NCBI RefSeq assembly: GCF_019192965.1
Contig: NZ_JAHTKU010000010.1
Location: forward strand, 1 to 64,000
DNA: 64,000 bases
DNA from: Nocardioides daeguensis
Lineage (GTDB): Bacteria; Actinomycetota; Actinomycetes; Propionibacteriales; Nocardioidaceae
Direction: 5' to 3'
Part shown: positions 7,567 to 16,386 of the stretch, piece after piece
How the letters are laid out: each line of letters starts with the position of its first letter
Position numbering within the stretch: the first letter of the stretch is position 1
Program-made: the position numbers and the translations under genes
The notes under the pieces: generated by a model
The model's input: the letters and a program-made list of their open reading frames with translations, nothing else
What the model was told of the DNA's origin: nothing
Database searches by the model: none

Positions 7567-8448
7567 TCAGCCCACGACCAGGCCGACGCCGGCCAGCACG
7601 GCCCAGGCGAGCTCGGCCACGCCGGTCTTCTGCAGCACCGGGATGAGTGCCGGGCCCTGGGCGCCGCCGAGGACGATGCGCGTGGCTGCGAGGGCGGGGA
7701 GCAGGAAGCCCAGGCCGAGCAGCGCCCACCACGAGGTGAGGGCCGCGAGGACCACGAGCGCGGCGACGGAGAGCCCGACCAGGACGGCGTAGAAGCCGCG
7801 CGTGCGGGCCTCGCCGAGACGGACGGCGAGAGTCATCTTGCCCGCGACCTCGTCGGTGGGGATGTCGCGCAGGTTGTTGGCCACCAGGATCGCGCAGGCC
7901 AGGGCGCCGACTCCGGCGCCGGCGGCGACCGAGGCCCAGCCCGCGGTGCCCCAGCGCTCGGTCTGCACCCAGGTGGTGCCGACGACCGCGACCAGGCCGA
8001 AGAAGACGAAGACCATGACCTCGCCCAGGCCGAGGTAGCCGTAGGGCTTCGAGCCACCCGTGTAGTACCACGCGGCGAGGACGCTGACCGCGCCCACGAG
8101 CACCAGCCACCACGAGGTGGCGGCGGCCAGCGCCAGGCCGGCCACGGCCGCGACGCCGAAGGACAGAAGGGCGGCGCGCTTCACCGCGGCCGGGGTGGCC
8201 AGGCCGGAGCCGACCAGGCGCAGCGGGCCGACCCGCTCGTCGTCGGTCCCGCGGATGCCGTCGGAGTAGTCGTTGGCGTAGTTGACGCCCACCTGGAGTG
8301 CCAGGCTGACCACGGCGGCGAGCAGCGCCCTCCACCAGACCCCGCGGTCGTCGTACACGGCGACGGCGGTGCCGATGACGACCGGGGCGACGGCCGCGGG
8401 GAGGGTGCGCACGCGGGCGCCGGCGATCCAGTGCGCTGCAGTAGCCAT
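7567..8448 (-). CDS. menA: 1,4-dihydroxy-2-naphthoate polyprenyltransferase
   Basis: 293-aa integral membrane UbiA-family prenyltransferase that attaches the polyprenyl tail to 1,4-dihydroxy-2-naphthoate, giving demethylmenaquinone. The first Asp-rich motif is NYANDYSDGIRGTD (residues 57-67), with DERVGPLRLVGSG following. The second is in the NNLRDIPTDEVAGKMTLAVR segment. About eight hydrophobic helices follow family topology. The polyprenyl donor is probably made by the synthase at 36949-37965, and the product goes to MenG at 20446-21135. Confidence 0.95.
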   Translation of the reverse strand: MATAAHWIAGARVRTLPAAVAPVVIGTAVAVYDDRGVWWRALLAAVVSLALQVGVNYANDYSDGIRGTDDERVGPLRLVGSGLATPAAVKRAALLSFGVAAVAGLALAAATSWWLVLVGAVSVLAAWYYTGGSKPYGYLGLGEVMVFVFFGLVAVVGTTWVQTERWGTAGWASVAAGAGVGALACAILVANNLRDIPTDEVAGKMTLAVRLGEARTRGFYAVLVGLSVAALVVLAALTSWWALLGLGFLLPALAATRIVLGGAQGPALIPVLQKTGVAELAWAVLAGVGLVVG

Positions 8449-8493
8449 AGCGGCCGATTCAAGCAGGCCGGGCGAACCGGGCCGCCAGGCGGG

Positions 8494-9792
8494 TCAGGTC
8501 GCCGCGGCTGCCTTCCCCTCGGTCGCGGCGGACCGGAAGTTCCGCTCGGCGAACCGCTGTGCCGCGCGGACGGACGGTCCGAGGCCGATCGTCGCGCCGA
8601 GGATGATCGCGGCGATCACCAACCAGCCCTCGGCGCCCCAGGTCAGGGCCAGGAAGGTGTAGAGGGCCGGGGACCACTGGAAGCCCAGGGCGCCGGCGAC
8701 CTCCTGGACGCCCTGGTACTCGCCGCGCCGCGCCGGGTCGGACAGCTCGGCCTCGAACGACCAGCTGGCCGCGGAGATGGCGAGCTCGGCGCCGGTGACG
8801 GTCACGTGCCCCAGCCAGACGAGCAGCACCGTGATCAGGCCGACCGTCGAGTGGGTGATCATCGTGATGACGCACGAGGTCACGAAGAAGGCCGACGAGA
8901 TCCAGACGTAGCGCAGGGCGTCGTGGATGGTCCGCACGCCCTTCGAGGTGTACGCCGGCAAGAAGATGCACAGCACCGTGTTGGTGCCGAACAGCCATGC
9001 CAGCAGCACCTCGGGTGCGTCGGTGGCCTCGACCAGCCACAGCGGGATCACCACGTTGAGCAGGATCTGGTTGGTCCACATCACGCCGAGGAAGAAGGTC
9101 GTGAGGATCCAGCCGACGTTGCGCAGCGGGCCGGGGCCGGTGGGCGCGGTGCGGGCGGCGCCGCTGGAGGCGCGCAGGTCGTGCGGGGCGGCCGGCAGCC
9201 GGGTGATCCCGACGGCGTTGAGCACCATCAGCACGGCGGTGACCACCGGCGTCCAGCGGATCACCTCGAGGCTGCCGGTCGCGAGCGCCAGGCCACCGAC
9301 CAGGGCGCCGAGGGTGTGGCCGATGTTGAGCCAGGAGTACATGTAGGACTGCGTCCGGACCCGGGTCTCGGGCGGCAGCACGTCGTAGACGTAGGCCTGG
9401 TGGCTGGACCGGCCGAAGGCCGTGAACGCGCCCATCAGGGCGGCGGCGACGACGTACTGGCCGAAGCCCTCGACGAACGGGAGCGCGAGGAACACCAGGG
9501 CCCGCGCCACCGCCTGGGCCGCCCAGATGCGCTTGGGGCCCACCCGGTCGATGATCCGGCCCGCCGGGTAGGAGAAGACGAACTGGGCGACGCCCATGAT
9601 CGTCAGCGCCAGGCCGGCGCGACCCGCGGACATCCCGACCACCTTGGTCAGGAAGACGGCGCTGCCCGTCATGAAGGCGCTCTCGCCGAGCGCGAAGACC
9701 ATGCCCTGGGTGGCGAGCCGTCGCGGCAGTCCCGCGGGAGGCACGAGACGGGCGAAGAAACCGCGGGTGTCTTCCGAGACAGAGGTGCTCAT
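8494..9792 (-). CDS. MFS transporter
   Basis: 432-aa major facilitator superfamily carrier with about 12 hydrophobic helices. The first half has the typical helix 2-3 loop signature, PAGRIIDRVGPKRIW. The second half carries AWLFGTNTVLC and similar helices. The substrate cannot be read from sequence. It lies between menA (same strand, 45 bp away) and menE (divergent, 38 bp); co-transcription with menA is possible. The start ATG 9792 gives MSTSVSEDTRGFFARLVPPA. Confidence 0.85.
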   Translation of the reverse strand: MSTSVSEDTRGFFARLVPPAGLPRRLATQGMVFALGESAFMTGSAVFLTKVVGMSAGRAGLALTIMGVAQFVFSYPAGRIIDRVGPKRIWAAQAVARALVFLALPFVEGFGQYVVAAALMGAFTAFGRSSHQAYVYDVLPPETRVRTQSYMYSWLNIGHTLGALVGGLALATGSLEVIRWTPVVTAVLMVLNAVGITRLPAAPHDLRASSGAARTAPTGPGPLRNVGWILTTFFLGVMWTNQILLNVVIPLWLVEATDAPEVLLAWLFGTNTVLCIFLPAYTSKGVRTIHDALRYVWISSAFFVTSCVITMITHSTVGLITVLLVWLGHVTVTGAELAISAASWSFEAELSDPARRGEYQGVQEVAGALGFQWSPALYTFLALTWGAEGWLVIAAIILGATIGLGPSVRAAQRFAERNFRSAATEGKAAAAT

Positions 9793-9817
9793 CGCAGGAC
9801 ATCGTCTCGCCAGGGAC

Positions 9818-9823
9818 TAGGTT
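9818..9823 (+). promoter_or_regulatory. -10 box TAGGTT for menE, leaderless-type
   Basis: TAGGTT ends 7 nt before GTG 9831 in the 38-bp divergent gap between the MFS gene and menE. There is no ribosome-binding site in the remaining gap, so a leaderless menECD transcript is likely. Confidence 0.5.
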
Positions 9824-9830
9824 CTGTCGC

Positions 9831-10910
9831 GTGGATTTCTGGTCCCCCGGTGGTTCGGCCGACATCGTTGCGGCGCAGGCCCGTGCCTGGCTCGACGGGC
9901 CGGACGACGTCGACCTGGTCGTCGCCACCTCCGGGTCGACCGGGCAGCCCAAGCGGGTGCGGCTCGCGCGGGCCGCGGTGCTCGCCTCGGTCCGGGCCTC
10001 GGCGAACCGGCTCGGCGCGAGCGGGCCGTGGGTGCTGGCCCTGCCGCCGTCGTACGTCGCCGGGGTGCAGGTCGTGCTGCGCTCGTTGGTCGCCGGTTCC
10101 GTCCCGACGCTGCTGGAGCGTGACGGCTGGCCCTCCGGGGAGCGGTGGTTCGTCTCGCTGGTGCCGACCCAGCTGACCCGGATGCTGGCGTCGCCGGCCG
10201 ACGTCGAGGCGTTGCGGCGGGCGCACACCGTGCTGCTCGGGGGCGGCCCGATCGGTGCGTCCCTGCGCGCGCGGGCGGCCGAGGCGGGCGTGCACGTGGT
10301 GGCGACGTACGGGTCGGCGGAGACCGCCGGCGGCTGTGTGTACGACGGGATGCCGCTCGACGGCGTCGCCGTCGCGCTGGGGGAGGGCGGCCGGATCCGG
10401 ATCGCCGGACCCACCCTGTTCCGCGGGTACGACGACCAGCCCGACCTGACCGCGGAGGTGTTCGTCGACGGCTGGTTCCGCACCTCCGACGCCGGCCGGT
10501 TCGACGAGGACGGGCGGCTGGTCGTGATCGGGCGGGTCGACGACGTGATCGTCACCGGTGGGCTCAACGTGCCGGGCCCGGCGGTGGCCGAGCGGCTGCG
10601 GCAGCACCCGGACGTCGAGGCGGCCGAGGTGCTCGGCGTACCGGATCCGGAGTGGGGGAACCGGGTGGTGGCCTTCGTCGTGGTTTCGAGCCCTTCGAGG
10701 CTCGCAAGCTCCCACCTCAGGACGAGCCACGCTGACGCTCGCACCTCAACCAGCGAGTTGAGGTTGGGCGCCCTGCGGGACTGGGTGAGCGCGGCGCACC
10801 CGCGGGCCTGGGCGCCGCGGCAGCTGGTCCGGCTGGACGCGATCCCGCTGCTGGCCAACGGGAAGCCCGACCGGCAGGCGCTGCTGGCGTTGGCGCAGGA
10901 GGCGCGATGA
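9831..10910 (+). CDS. menE: o-Succinylbenzoate--CoA ligase (short form)
   Basis: 359-aa AMP-forming acyl-CoA synthetase that activates o-succinylbenzoate for ring closure in menaquinone synthesis. The P-loop is TSGSTGQPKRV (residues 33-43), the adenine site is VATYGSAETAGG, and GWFRTSDAGRFDEDGRLVVIGRVDDVIVTGG-type motifs (A7/A8) follow with the C-terminal lysine in LANGKPDR. The protein is shorter than typical MenE because the N-terminal lid region is reduced, as in other actinobacteria. Residues ~285-311 come from a dispersed repeat. The menC start overlaps its stop (ATGA). Confidence 0.9.
   Translation: MDFWSPGGSADIVAAQARAWLDGPDDVDLVVATSGSTGQPKRVRLARAAVLASVRASANRLGASGPWVLALPPSYVAGVQVVLRSLVAGSVPTLLERDGWPSGERWFVSLVPTQLTRMLASPADVEALRRAHTVLLGGGPIGASLRARAAEAGVHVVATYGSAETAGGCVYDGMPLDGVAVALGEGGRIRIAGPTLFRGYDDQPDLTAEVFVDGWFRTSDAGRFDEDGRLVVIGRVDDVIVTGGLNVPGPAVAERLRQHPDVEAAEVLGVPDPEWGNRVVAFVVVSSPSRLASSHLRTSHADARTSTSELRLGALRDWVSAAHPRAWAPRQLVRLDAIPLLANGKPDRQALLALAQEAR
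10682..10763. repeat. Dispersed palindromic repeat inside menE
   Basis: GGTTTCGAG, CGAGGCTCG and CTCGCACCTCAACCAGCGAG recur here in the order seen at the hemL 3' end (2158-2207). The insert adds about 27 Ser/Thr/Arg-rich residues (including SSPSRLASSHLRTSHADART) to a loop between the conserved motifs, without a frameshift. TCAACCAGCGAGTTGAGG forms an internal inverted repeat. Confidence 0.6.
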
Positions 10911-11866
10911 GGGTCGTGTCCATCCCGATGCGGACCCGCTTCCGCGGCATCACGGTGCGGGAGGCCGTGCTGCTGCGCGGCGAGGCGGCATGGGGGGAGT
11001 GGAGCCCGTTCCTGGAGTACTCGCCGCAGGTCGCCGAGCCGTGGCTGCGGTGCGCGGAGGAGGCGGCCGCAGGGCTGTGGCCCGCGCCGGTGCGCGACCG
11101 GGTGCCCGTCAACGTCACCGTGCCCGCGGTCGGGCCCGAGCGCGCCCGCGCGATCGTGCTCGCCGGGGGTTGTCGCACCGCCAAGGTCAAGGTCGCCGAG
11201 CCCGGCCAGACGACCGCCGACGACGAGGCGCGGCTGGAGGCGGTCCGCGACGCGCTGGACTCGCTCGGCCCCGGCGGCCGGATCCGGGTGGACGCCAACG
11301 GCGGCTGGTCCGTCGACGACGCGGTCGCCGCGATCGGGAGGCTGGACCGTGCCGCCGGTGGTCTGGAGTACGCCGAGCAGCCGGTCGCGACCGTCGAGGA
11401 GCTCGCTCGGGTGCGGCGCCGGGTCGGCGTACCGATCGCGGCCGACGAGTCGATCCGACGCGCCGAAGACCCCTACCGCGTGCGTGAGCTCGAGGCCGCC
11501 GACATCGCGGTGCTCAAGGTGCAGCCGCTGGGTGGGGTCCGGGCGTGCCTGGAGATCGCCGAACGGATCGGCCTGCCCGTGGTGGTGTCGAGCGCGCTGG
11601 AGACCTCGGTCGGGATCGCGGCCGGGGTCGCCCTGGCGGCCGCCCTGCCCGAGCTGCCGTACGCGTGCGGCCTGGCCACGGTGCAGATGCTCACCGACGA
11701 CGTCGTGAGTGAGCCGCTGCTGCCGGTCGACGGCGCGCTGCCCGTCGTACGACCGGTGGTCGAGGAGGCGCGGCTCGATGCCCTGGCCGCCGACCCTGAG
11801 CGGATCGCGCACTGGGAAGCCCGGCTCGCCGCCACGCGGGCGGTGCGGAAGGATCAACGTCCATGA
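10907..11866 (+). CDS. menC: o-Succinylbenzoate synthase
   Basis: 319-aa enolase-superfamily enzyme that dehydrates SHCHC to o-succinylbenzoate. The catalytic KxK pair is in TAKVKVAEPG (Lys93/Lys95). Metal ligands are Asp129 (VDANGGW), Glu157 (YAEQP) and Asp180 (AADES), and the second catalytic lysine is Lys204 (LKVQPLGG), so the full set is intact. It overlaps menE and menD by ATGA junctions, in pathway-linked order menE-menC-menD. Confidence 0.95.
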   Translation: MRVVSIPMRTRFRGITVREAVLLRGEAAWGEWSPFLEYSPQVAEPWLRCAEEAAAGLWPAPVRDRVPVNVTVPAVGPERARAIVLAGGCRTAKVKVAEPGQTTADDEARLEAVRDALDSLGPGGRIRVDANGGWSVDDAVAAIGRLDRAAGGLEYAEQPVATVEELARVRRRVGVPIAADESIRRAEDPYRVRELEAADIAVLKVQPLGGVRACLEIAERIGLPVVVSSALETSVGIAAGVALAAALPELPYACGLATVQMLTDDVVSEPLLPVDGALPVVRPVVEEARLDALAADPERIAHWEARLAATRAVRKDQRP

Positions 11867-13461
11867 CGGACAGCTCGTTCGCCCTCGCGGACGCCCTCGT
11901 CGCCCGGCTGCGGCGAGCCGGCGTGACCGAGGTCGTGATCGCGCCCGGCTCGCGCAACGCTCCGCTGGCGATGGCGCTCTGGGCCGCCGCGCAGGCCGGC
12001 GCCTTCCGGCTGCACACCCGGATCGACGAGCGCACCGCCGGCTTCCTCGCTCTCGGCCTGACGAAGTCGGGCGCCCGGGCCGCGGTCCTCACCACCTCCG
12101 GCACCGCCGTCGCCAACCTGCACCCCGCCGTCCTCGAGGCGGTGCACGCCGGGGTGGGCCTGGTCGTCGTCTCCGCCGACCGCCCCGCCCGGCTGCGCGG
12201 CACCGGCGCCAACCAGACCACCGACCAGGTGGGCATCTTCGGCGAGCTGGTCACCTCCCACGACGTCACCACGGTCGCGGGTCTGGAAGCCGTCCCGACC
12301 CCGTGGGACTCGGTCGTCCACCTCAACCTGCAGCTCGACACCCCGCTCGTGCCGGATGTGCCGCGAGCCCCATTCGAAATGGTCGCGATCGAGCCGGAAG
12401 CCCGACCAGAACGCATGGGGCGCGGCAGCCAGATGCAGCGGGGCCCGCGGACCGTCGTCGTGGCCGGTGACGACGCCGGCCCACCGGCCCGCCAGCTGGC
12501 CGAGGCGGCCGGCTGGCCGCTGCTCGCCGAGCCGTCCAGCGGGGCGCGCACCGGAGAGAACGCCCTGCGCACCTACCGCCTGCTTCTGGGGACCGAGCTG
12601 GGGGAGCGGGTCGAGCGGGTCGTCGTGTTCGGCCGGCCGACCCTGTCCCGGCCGGTGACCCGACTCCTCGAGCGCGACGACGTCGAGGTCCTCGTGGTGC
12701 CCGGCCCCGGCGTGTGGCCGGTGCGCCCCGACGGGTCCCGCACGATCGAGGGCCCGACCTGGGCCGCTGCCGAGCCCGACGACCCCGCCTGGCTCGACGC
12801 CTGGCGCAGCGCCGACCGTGCGCTCGGGCGGCGCATCGACCGGCTGCTCGCGGACCAGCCCGCCCTGACGCCCTACGACGTCGCAGCGGCGACCCATGCC
12901 GCCCTGCCGGCCGGGGGGCTGCTCGTCGTGGGTGCCTCGAGCCCGATCCGCGACCTCGACATCATGATCCGCCCGCCCGCGGTGGGCACCCATCGCAAGG
13001 TGATCGCGAACCGTGGGCTCGCCGGCATCGACGGCACCGTCAGCACCGCGATCGGCGCCGCGCTGGGACGTCCCGACGGCACCCGCAACCTCGCCCTCAT
13101 GGGCGACCTGACCTTCCTGCACGACCAGACCGCCCTCGTCCTCGGTCCCGACGAGCCGCGCCCGGACCTGACGATCGTCGTACCCAACGACGACGGTGGC
13201 GCCATCTTCTCGATGCTCGAGCAGGGCGCGCCGGCCCACGCCGCGTCCTTCGAGCGGCTCTTCGGCACACCGCACGGCCACGACCTGGCCAGCCTGTGCG
13301 CGGCCGCCCGGATCCCGCACCTGCGGGTCACCTCGCGGCCCGAGCTGGAGCAGGCACTCGCCAGTCCCAACGGGGGCATCGAGGTGGTCGAGGCCGCTGT
13401 CTCCCGGTCGGGGCGGCGCGAGCTCGACCTGCAGATCAGGGCGCTCCAGCCAGGAAGCTAG
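11863..13461 (+). CDS. menD: SEPHCHC synthase (2-succinyl-5-enolpyruvyl-6-hydroxy-3-cyclohexene-1-carboxylate synthase)
   Basis: 532-aa thiamine-diphosphate enzyme, the first committed step of classical menaquinone synthesis from isochorismate. The N-terminus TEVVIAPGSRNAPLAMAL, then RIDERTAGFLALGL with the cofactor-activating Glu, and NRGLAGIDGTVSTAIG with LMGDLTFLHDQTAL (metal and ThDP pyrophosphate site) are all classical MenD features. It ends one base before the stop of the convergent TIGR03032-like gene. No menF or menB is in this window. Confidence 0.96.
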   Translation: MTDSSFALADALVARLRRAGVTEVVIAPGSRNAPLAMALWAAAQAGAFRLHTRIDERTAGFLALGLTKSGARAAVLTTSGTAVANLHPAVLEAVHAGVGLVVVSADRPARLRGTGANQTTDQVGIFGELVTSHDVTTVAGLEAVPTPWDSVVHLNLQLDTPLVPDVPRAPFEMVAIEPEARPERMGRGSQMQRGPRTVVVAGDDAGPPARQLAEAAGWPLLAEPSSGARTGENALRTYRLLLGTELGERVERVVVFGRPTLSRPVTRLLERDDVEVLVVPGPGVWPVRPDGSRTIEGPTWAAAEPDDPAWLDAWRSADRALGRRIDRLLADQPALTPYDVAAATHAALPAGGLLVVGASSPIRDLDIMIRPPAVGTHRKVIANRGLAGIDGTVSTAIGAALGRPDGTRNLALMGDLTFLHDQTALVLGPDEPRPDLTIVVPNDDGGAIFSMLEQGAPAHAASFERLFGTPHGHDLASLCAAARIPHLRVTSRPELEQALASPNGGIEVVEAAVSRSGRRELDLQIRALQPGS

Positions 13462-14586
13462 CTAGGCGATCCAGATCTCCCCGGTGTCCGGGCCGCTCAA
13501 CGCGGGGCATCGCACGTCGGGGAGGACCTGGACGTCGAAGATCTCCTCGATGGCGTCGGTGAACTCGAACGTCGCGACCGTGGCCCCGCTCGCGAGGTCG
13601 ATGACACCGAGACCGCACTTGAGCTGGTCGTGGTACTCGGCCAAGGGGACATCGCCGAAGATGGCGGTCTCCCGGATCCGGGAGAGCCCGACGAACGCGA
13701 GGCCGTCGTGGATCGCCAGACCCCGCGTGTAGCCCGGCAGGGCGGCGACCACGTCCCTGCGCCCGGAGTCGACGTCGACGCGCTGGAGGTGGCCGACTCC
13801 CGAGTTGAGGACATACAGCTGCCCGTCGTGCCAGCGTGGGGAGTGCGGCATCACGATTCCGGTCGTGACCGGCTGGCCGGATGCTACGTCGAGCACCATG
13901 CCGCTGGCCTTCGGCAACCGGCGCCACCCGGCCGGCTCGTCGGTCGCAGCCATCAGGCTGACGAACGCGGGGCGCTCGTCGCGCAGCGCCAGGCCGTTGA
14001 GGTGGCAGCGGTCCTCCGCGGCCATCGAGGTGATGAAGGGCGGTCGCCAGCGAGGGACGAAGTTGTGTTCGGCGCGATCCGGCGCCGCGAGGCCGACCAG
14101 GCAGGAGAACGCGGTGTTCACCATCCACAGCTCGGGTACGCCGTTCGGGTCGCGTCCCCAGACGACCTCGTGCCCCTGGACCGGGCCGGTGAAGATCGAG
14201 GTTCGCGGCAGGTAGCAGGCGTCGTACCGGGCTCCGGGGAGCTGGCCGGCGATGTCGGGGAAGGACCGCAGCGACCAGACCTGGTTCTTCGAGCCCACGG
14301 TCAGCCCGGGACCGGTGCGCCCGGACGCGCTCGGTCCGTCGGCCGGGTCCACCGCGACGCCCATCGCCCGGTCGAAGTGACGGAAGGACAGGTTGATCCG
14401 AGCGGCGTCGGTGCCGATCGCGACGAGCTGGCCGGCCTGGTAGGTGGAGACCAGCAGCGAGCACCCGGCTCTGGTCAGGATCTCGGGCAGCGAGGCGCTG
14501 TGCGTCCACGACACCGGCGTACCCGCGCCGCTCGTCGCGGGCCTCACGCCGGAGGCGGTGTCGTCGGAGCCGACCCTGGTGGTCAT
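13462..14586 (-). CDS. TIGR03032-like protein (DUF4915), function unknown
   Basis: 374 aa with no signal peptide. It starts near LLVSTYQAGQLVAIGTD and continues with FDRAMGVAVD, GHEVVWGRDPNGVPELWMVNTAFSCLV, PPFITSMAAEDRCHLNGLAL, HSPRWHDGQLYVLNSGVG and GYTRGLAIHDGLAFVGLSRIRE. These are characteristic of the TIGR03032 family, a probable six-bladed propeller with conserved His and Trp. The substrate is unknown. It is convergent and directly adjacent to menD with no gap. Upstream on the same strand is the ELW-repeat gene (22 bp), and both are propeller-like. Confidence 0.8.
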   Translation of the reverse strand: MTTRVGSDDTASGVRPATSGAGTPVSWTHSASLPEILTRAGCSLLVSTYQAGQLVAIGTDAARINLSFRHFDRAMGVAVDPADGPSASGRTGPGLTVGSKNQVWSLRSFPDIAGQLPGARYDACYLPRTSIFTGPVQGHEVVWGRDPNGVPELWMVNTAFSCLVGLAAPDRAEHNFVPRWRPPFITSMAAEDRCHLNGLALRDERPAFVSLMAATDEPAGWRRLPKASGMVLDVASGQPVTTGIVMPHSPRWHDGQLYVLNSGVGHLQRVDVDSGRRDVVAALPGYTRGLAIHDGLAFVGLSRIRETAIFGDVPLAEYHDQLKCGLGVIDLASGATVATFEFTDAIEEIFDVQVLPDVRCPALSGPDTGEIWIA

Positions 14587-14608
14587 GGCGGCGTCCTGCG
14601 CCCTCGCC

Positions 14609-16279
14609 TCAGCAGGACACAGCCTGGGTGGCCGCTGCTGCCGCGGCGGCCTTCTTCGCCTTCTTCAGTCTGGCCTTGGCCTTCTTGATCTTGGCCGGGT
14701 TGTGCGACTTCTTGGCCTTCTTCAGCTTGGCCTTGGCCTGGCTCACCTTGGCCGCCGCGTCGGCAGACGCGGTCGTCGCGGGAGCGCAGGCGGGATTCGC
14801 CGTCGGGGTGACGGGGACCGCGCCTCCCGTCGCCGGCTCGCCGACGCCGAGCACCCACAGCTCCCTGCCGTGCGCAGCGTCGGCGGCCGAGAAGAACAGT
14901 GCAGTGCCGACCGCGGCGAATCCGCCCGGGGCCGACGAGTTCGCGTAGGTCTCCGTGTGGCCGTTGTAGGTGTAGCTGCTCGTGCCGGTGTAGAGGTCGT
15001 TCACCAGCGCGGTGCCGGCGGCGGTGCCGTCCGAGGACCACAGCTCCTCGCCCTGGTCCGGGCCGTACCCGCTGAAGTAGAGCGTGCTCCCGACCATTGC
15101 TCCTGCGTCCGAGTAGCCGTACGTCGACGTGCCGCTGCCCGGGCCGGGGTGGACGTCCTTGACCAGCTGGGTGCCGCCGGCCGTGCCGTTCGACTTCCAC
15201 AGCTCACGACCGTGGTCCCCGTCCGTCGCGGAGAAGTAGAACGTTCCGGAGGCCGTGGTCGCCAGGGGACTCGGCGAGGAGTCGTTGACCGAGGTCTCGG
15301 TGTGCTCCACCCCCTGGCCGTCGGTGTAGGTGTAGGTACTGGTCCCGGGGTAGATGTCCTTGACGAACGCGGTGCCGTTGGCGGTGCCGTCGGACTTCCA
15401 CAGCTCCCGCCCCCTCGTCTCGTCCCAGTTGGAGAAGAAGAGCGTCGTGCCGGCGGCGGAGATGTCGCCCAGGCTCGAGCTGTTCGGGTAGGTGTAGGTG
15501 TGCTCGACACCCTGGTCGTCGGTGTAGGTCTCGGTGGTGGAGCCGGGGCTGATGTCCTGGACCAGGACGGTGCCGGCGGCGGTCCCGTCGGACTGCCACA
15601 GCTCCTGGCCGTGGTCCTCGTCGCGCGCGGCGAAGTAGAGGGTGTTGCCGACGACCGCGAACAGGTCGCCGCTGTTGCCGGCGTAGTCGTAGCCGCCGTA
15701 GCCGTACATCGACCCGGAGGAGCCGGGGTTGATGTCCTTGACCAGCTGGGTGCCGTTCGGGGTGCCGTCGGTCCTCCACAGTTCGCGCCCGTGGGTCGGG
15801 TCGTAGGCCGAGAAGTAGACGCTGCCGCCGAGCGCCACGAAACCCGTGGGCCCCGAGCTGTTCGGGTAGGTGTAGGTGTGCTCGACGCCCTCGTCGTCGG
15901 TGTAGGTGTCGGTGGAGGTGCCCGGGTAGATGTCCTTGACCAGGAGGGTGCCGGCGGAGGTCCCGTCGGACTTCCACAGCTCAGCTCCGCCGGCATCGGT
16001 GGTCGCGGCGAAGTAGACCGTGTTGCCCAGCGCGGCCTTGTCGCCGGGGCGGCTGCTGGTGGTACCGGGCTGGATGTCCGCGACGGCGTGCGGATCGGTC
16101 GGGACGGCGAGTGCAGGGGCCATGCCGAGCCCGGACAGGCCGAGGGCGGTGACGGCGACCGCGGCGCCAGATCGGGCGCCGGCCTGCCGGAGCCGGCGAC
16201 GACGCTGCTTGCGCTGGGCCTTCAGCGCCGCCCGGCGCTGGATGGACTTCTCTCGCGCCTGGCGCTGCCCCATGCTCAT
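14609..16279 (-). CDS. Secreted ELWxxDGT-repeat protein (probable seven-bladed beta-propeller)
   Basis: 556 aa. A long Arg/Lys-rich head (about 36 residues) precedes a hydrophobic signal core (VAVTALGLSGLGMAPALA). Six repeats follow of the type ELWKSDGTxxGTxLVKDIxPGxS, each preceded by xxxLYFSAxDxxHGR. A seventh, shortened one reads RELWVLGVG, so a seven-bladed propeller is plausible. The C-terminus is a Lys/Ala helix built from KAKxxLKKAKK units, which may bind polyanionic wall polymers, and ends in VSC. ATG 16279 (MSMGQR) is chosen because upstream sequence lacks protein character; ATG 16273 is equally possible. The function is unknown. Confidence 0.8.
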   Translation of the reverse strand: MSMGQRQAREKSIQRRAALKAQRKQRRRRLRQAGARSGAAVAVTALGLSGLGMAPALAVPTDPHAVADIQPGTTSSRPGDKAALGNTVYFAATTDAGGAELWKSDGTSAGTLLVKDIYPGTSTDTYTDDEGVEHTYTYPNSSGPTGFVALGGSVYFSAYDPTHGRELWRTDGTPNGTQLVKDINPGSSGSMYGYGGYDYAGNSGDLFAVVGNTLYFAARDEDHGQELWQSDGTAAGTVLVQDISPGSTTETYTDDQGVEHTYTYPNSSSLGDISAAGTTLFFSNWDETRGRELWKSDGTANGTAFVKDIYPGTSTYTYTDGQGVEHTETSVNDSSPSPLATTASGTFYFSATDGDHGRELWKSNGTAGGTQLVKDVHPGPGSGTSTYGYSDAGAMVGSTLYFSGYGPDQGEELWSSDGTAAGTALVNDLYTGTSSYTYNGHTETYANSSAPGGFAAVGTALFFSAADAAHGRELWVLGVGEPATGGAVPVTPTANPACAPATTASADAAAKVSQAKAKLKKAKKSHNPAKIKKAKARLKKAKKAAAAAAATQAVSC

Positions 16280-16386
16280 GCGGCCGAAAGTAGCGGTGCC
16301 ACCGGGCCCCGGGACGAAAGTCCCGGAAACCTTTACCTGGCGGGGCGCGCCGGGTCGGCCGGCCGCCTCCGGTGCAGGCGGATCTC

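Noticed and set aside
9831..10910. menE as a frameshifted pseudogene because of the insertion
   Set aside because: The insert is in frame, all active-site motifs are present on both sides and the stop overlaps menC normally.
8459..11857. Very long minus-strand open frame across menE, menC and the MFS gene
   Set aside because: Low-complexity, Arg/Ala/Gly-rich translation opposite well-supported genes; a GC-skew shadow.
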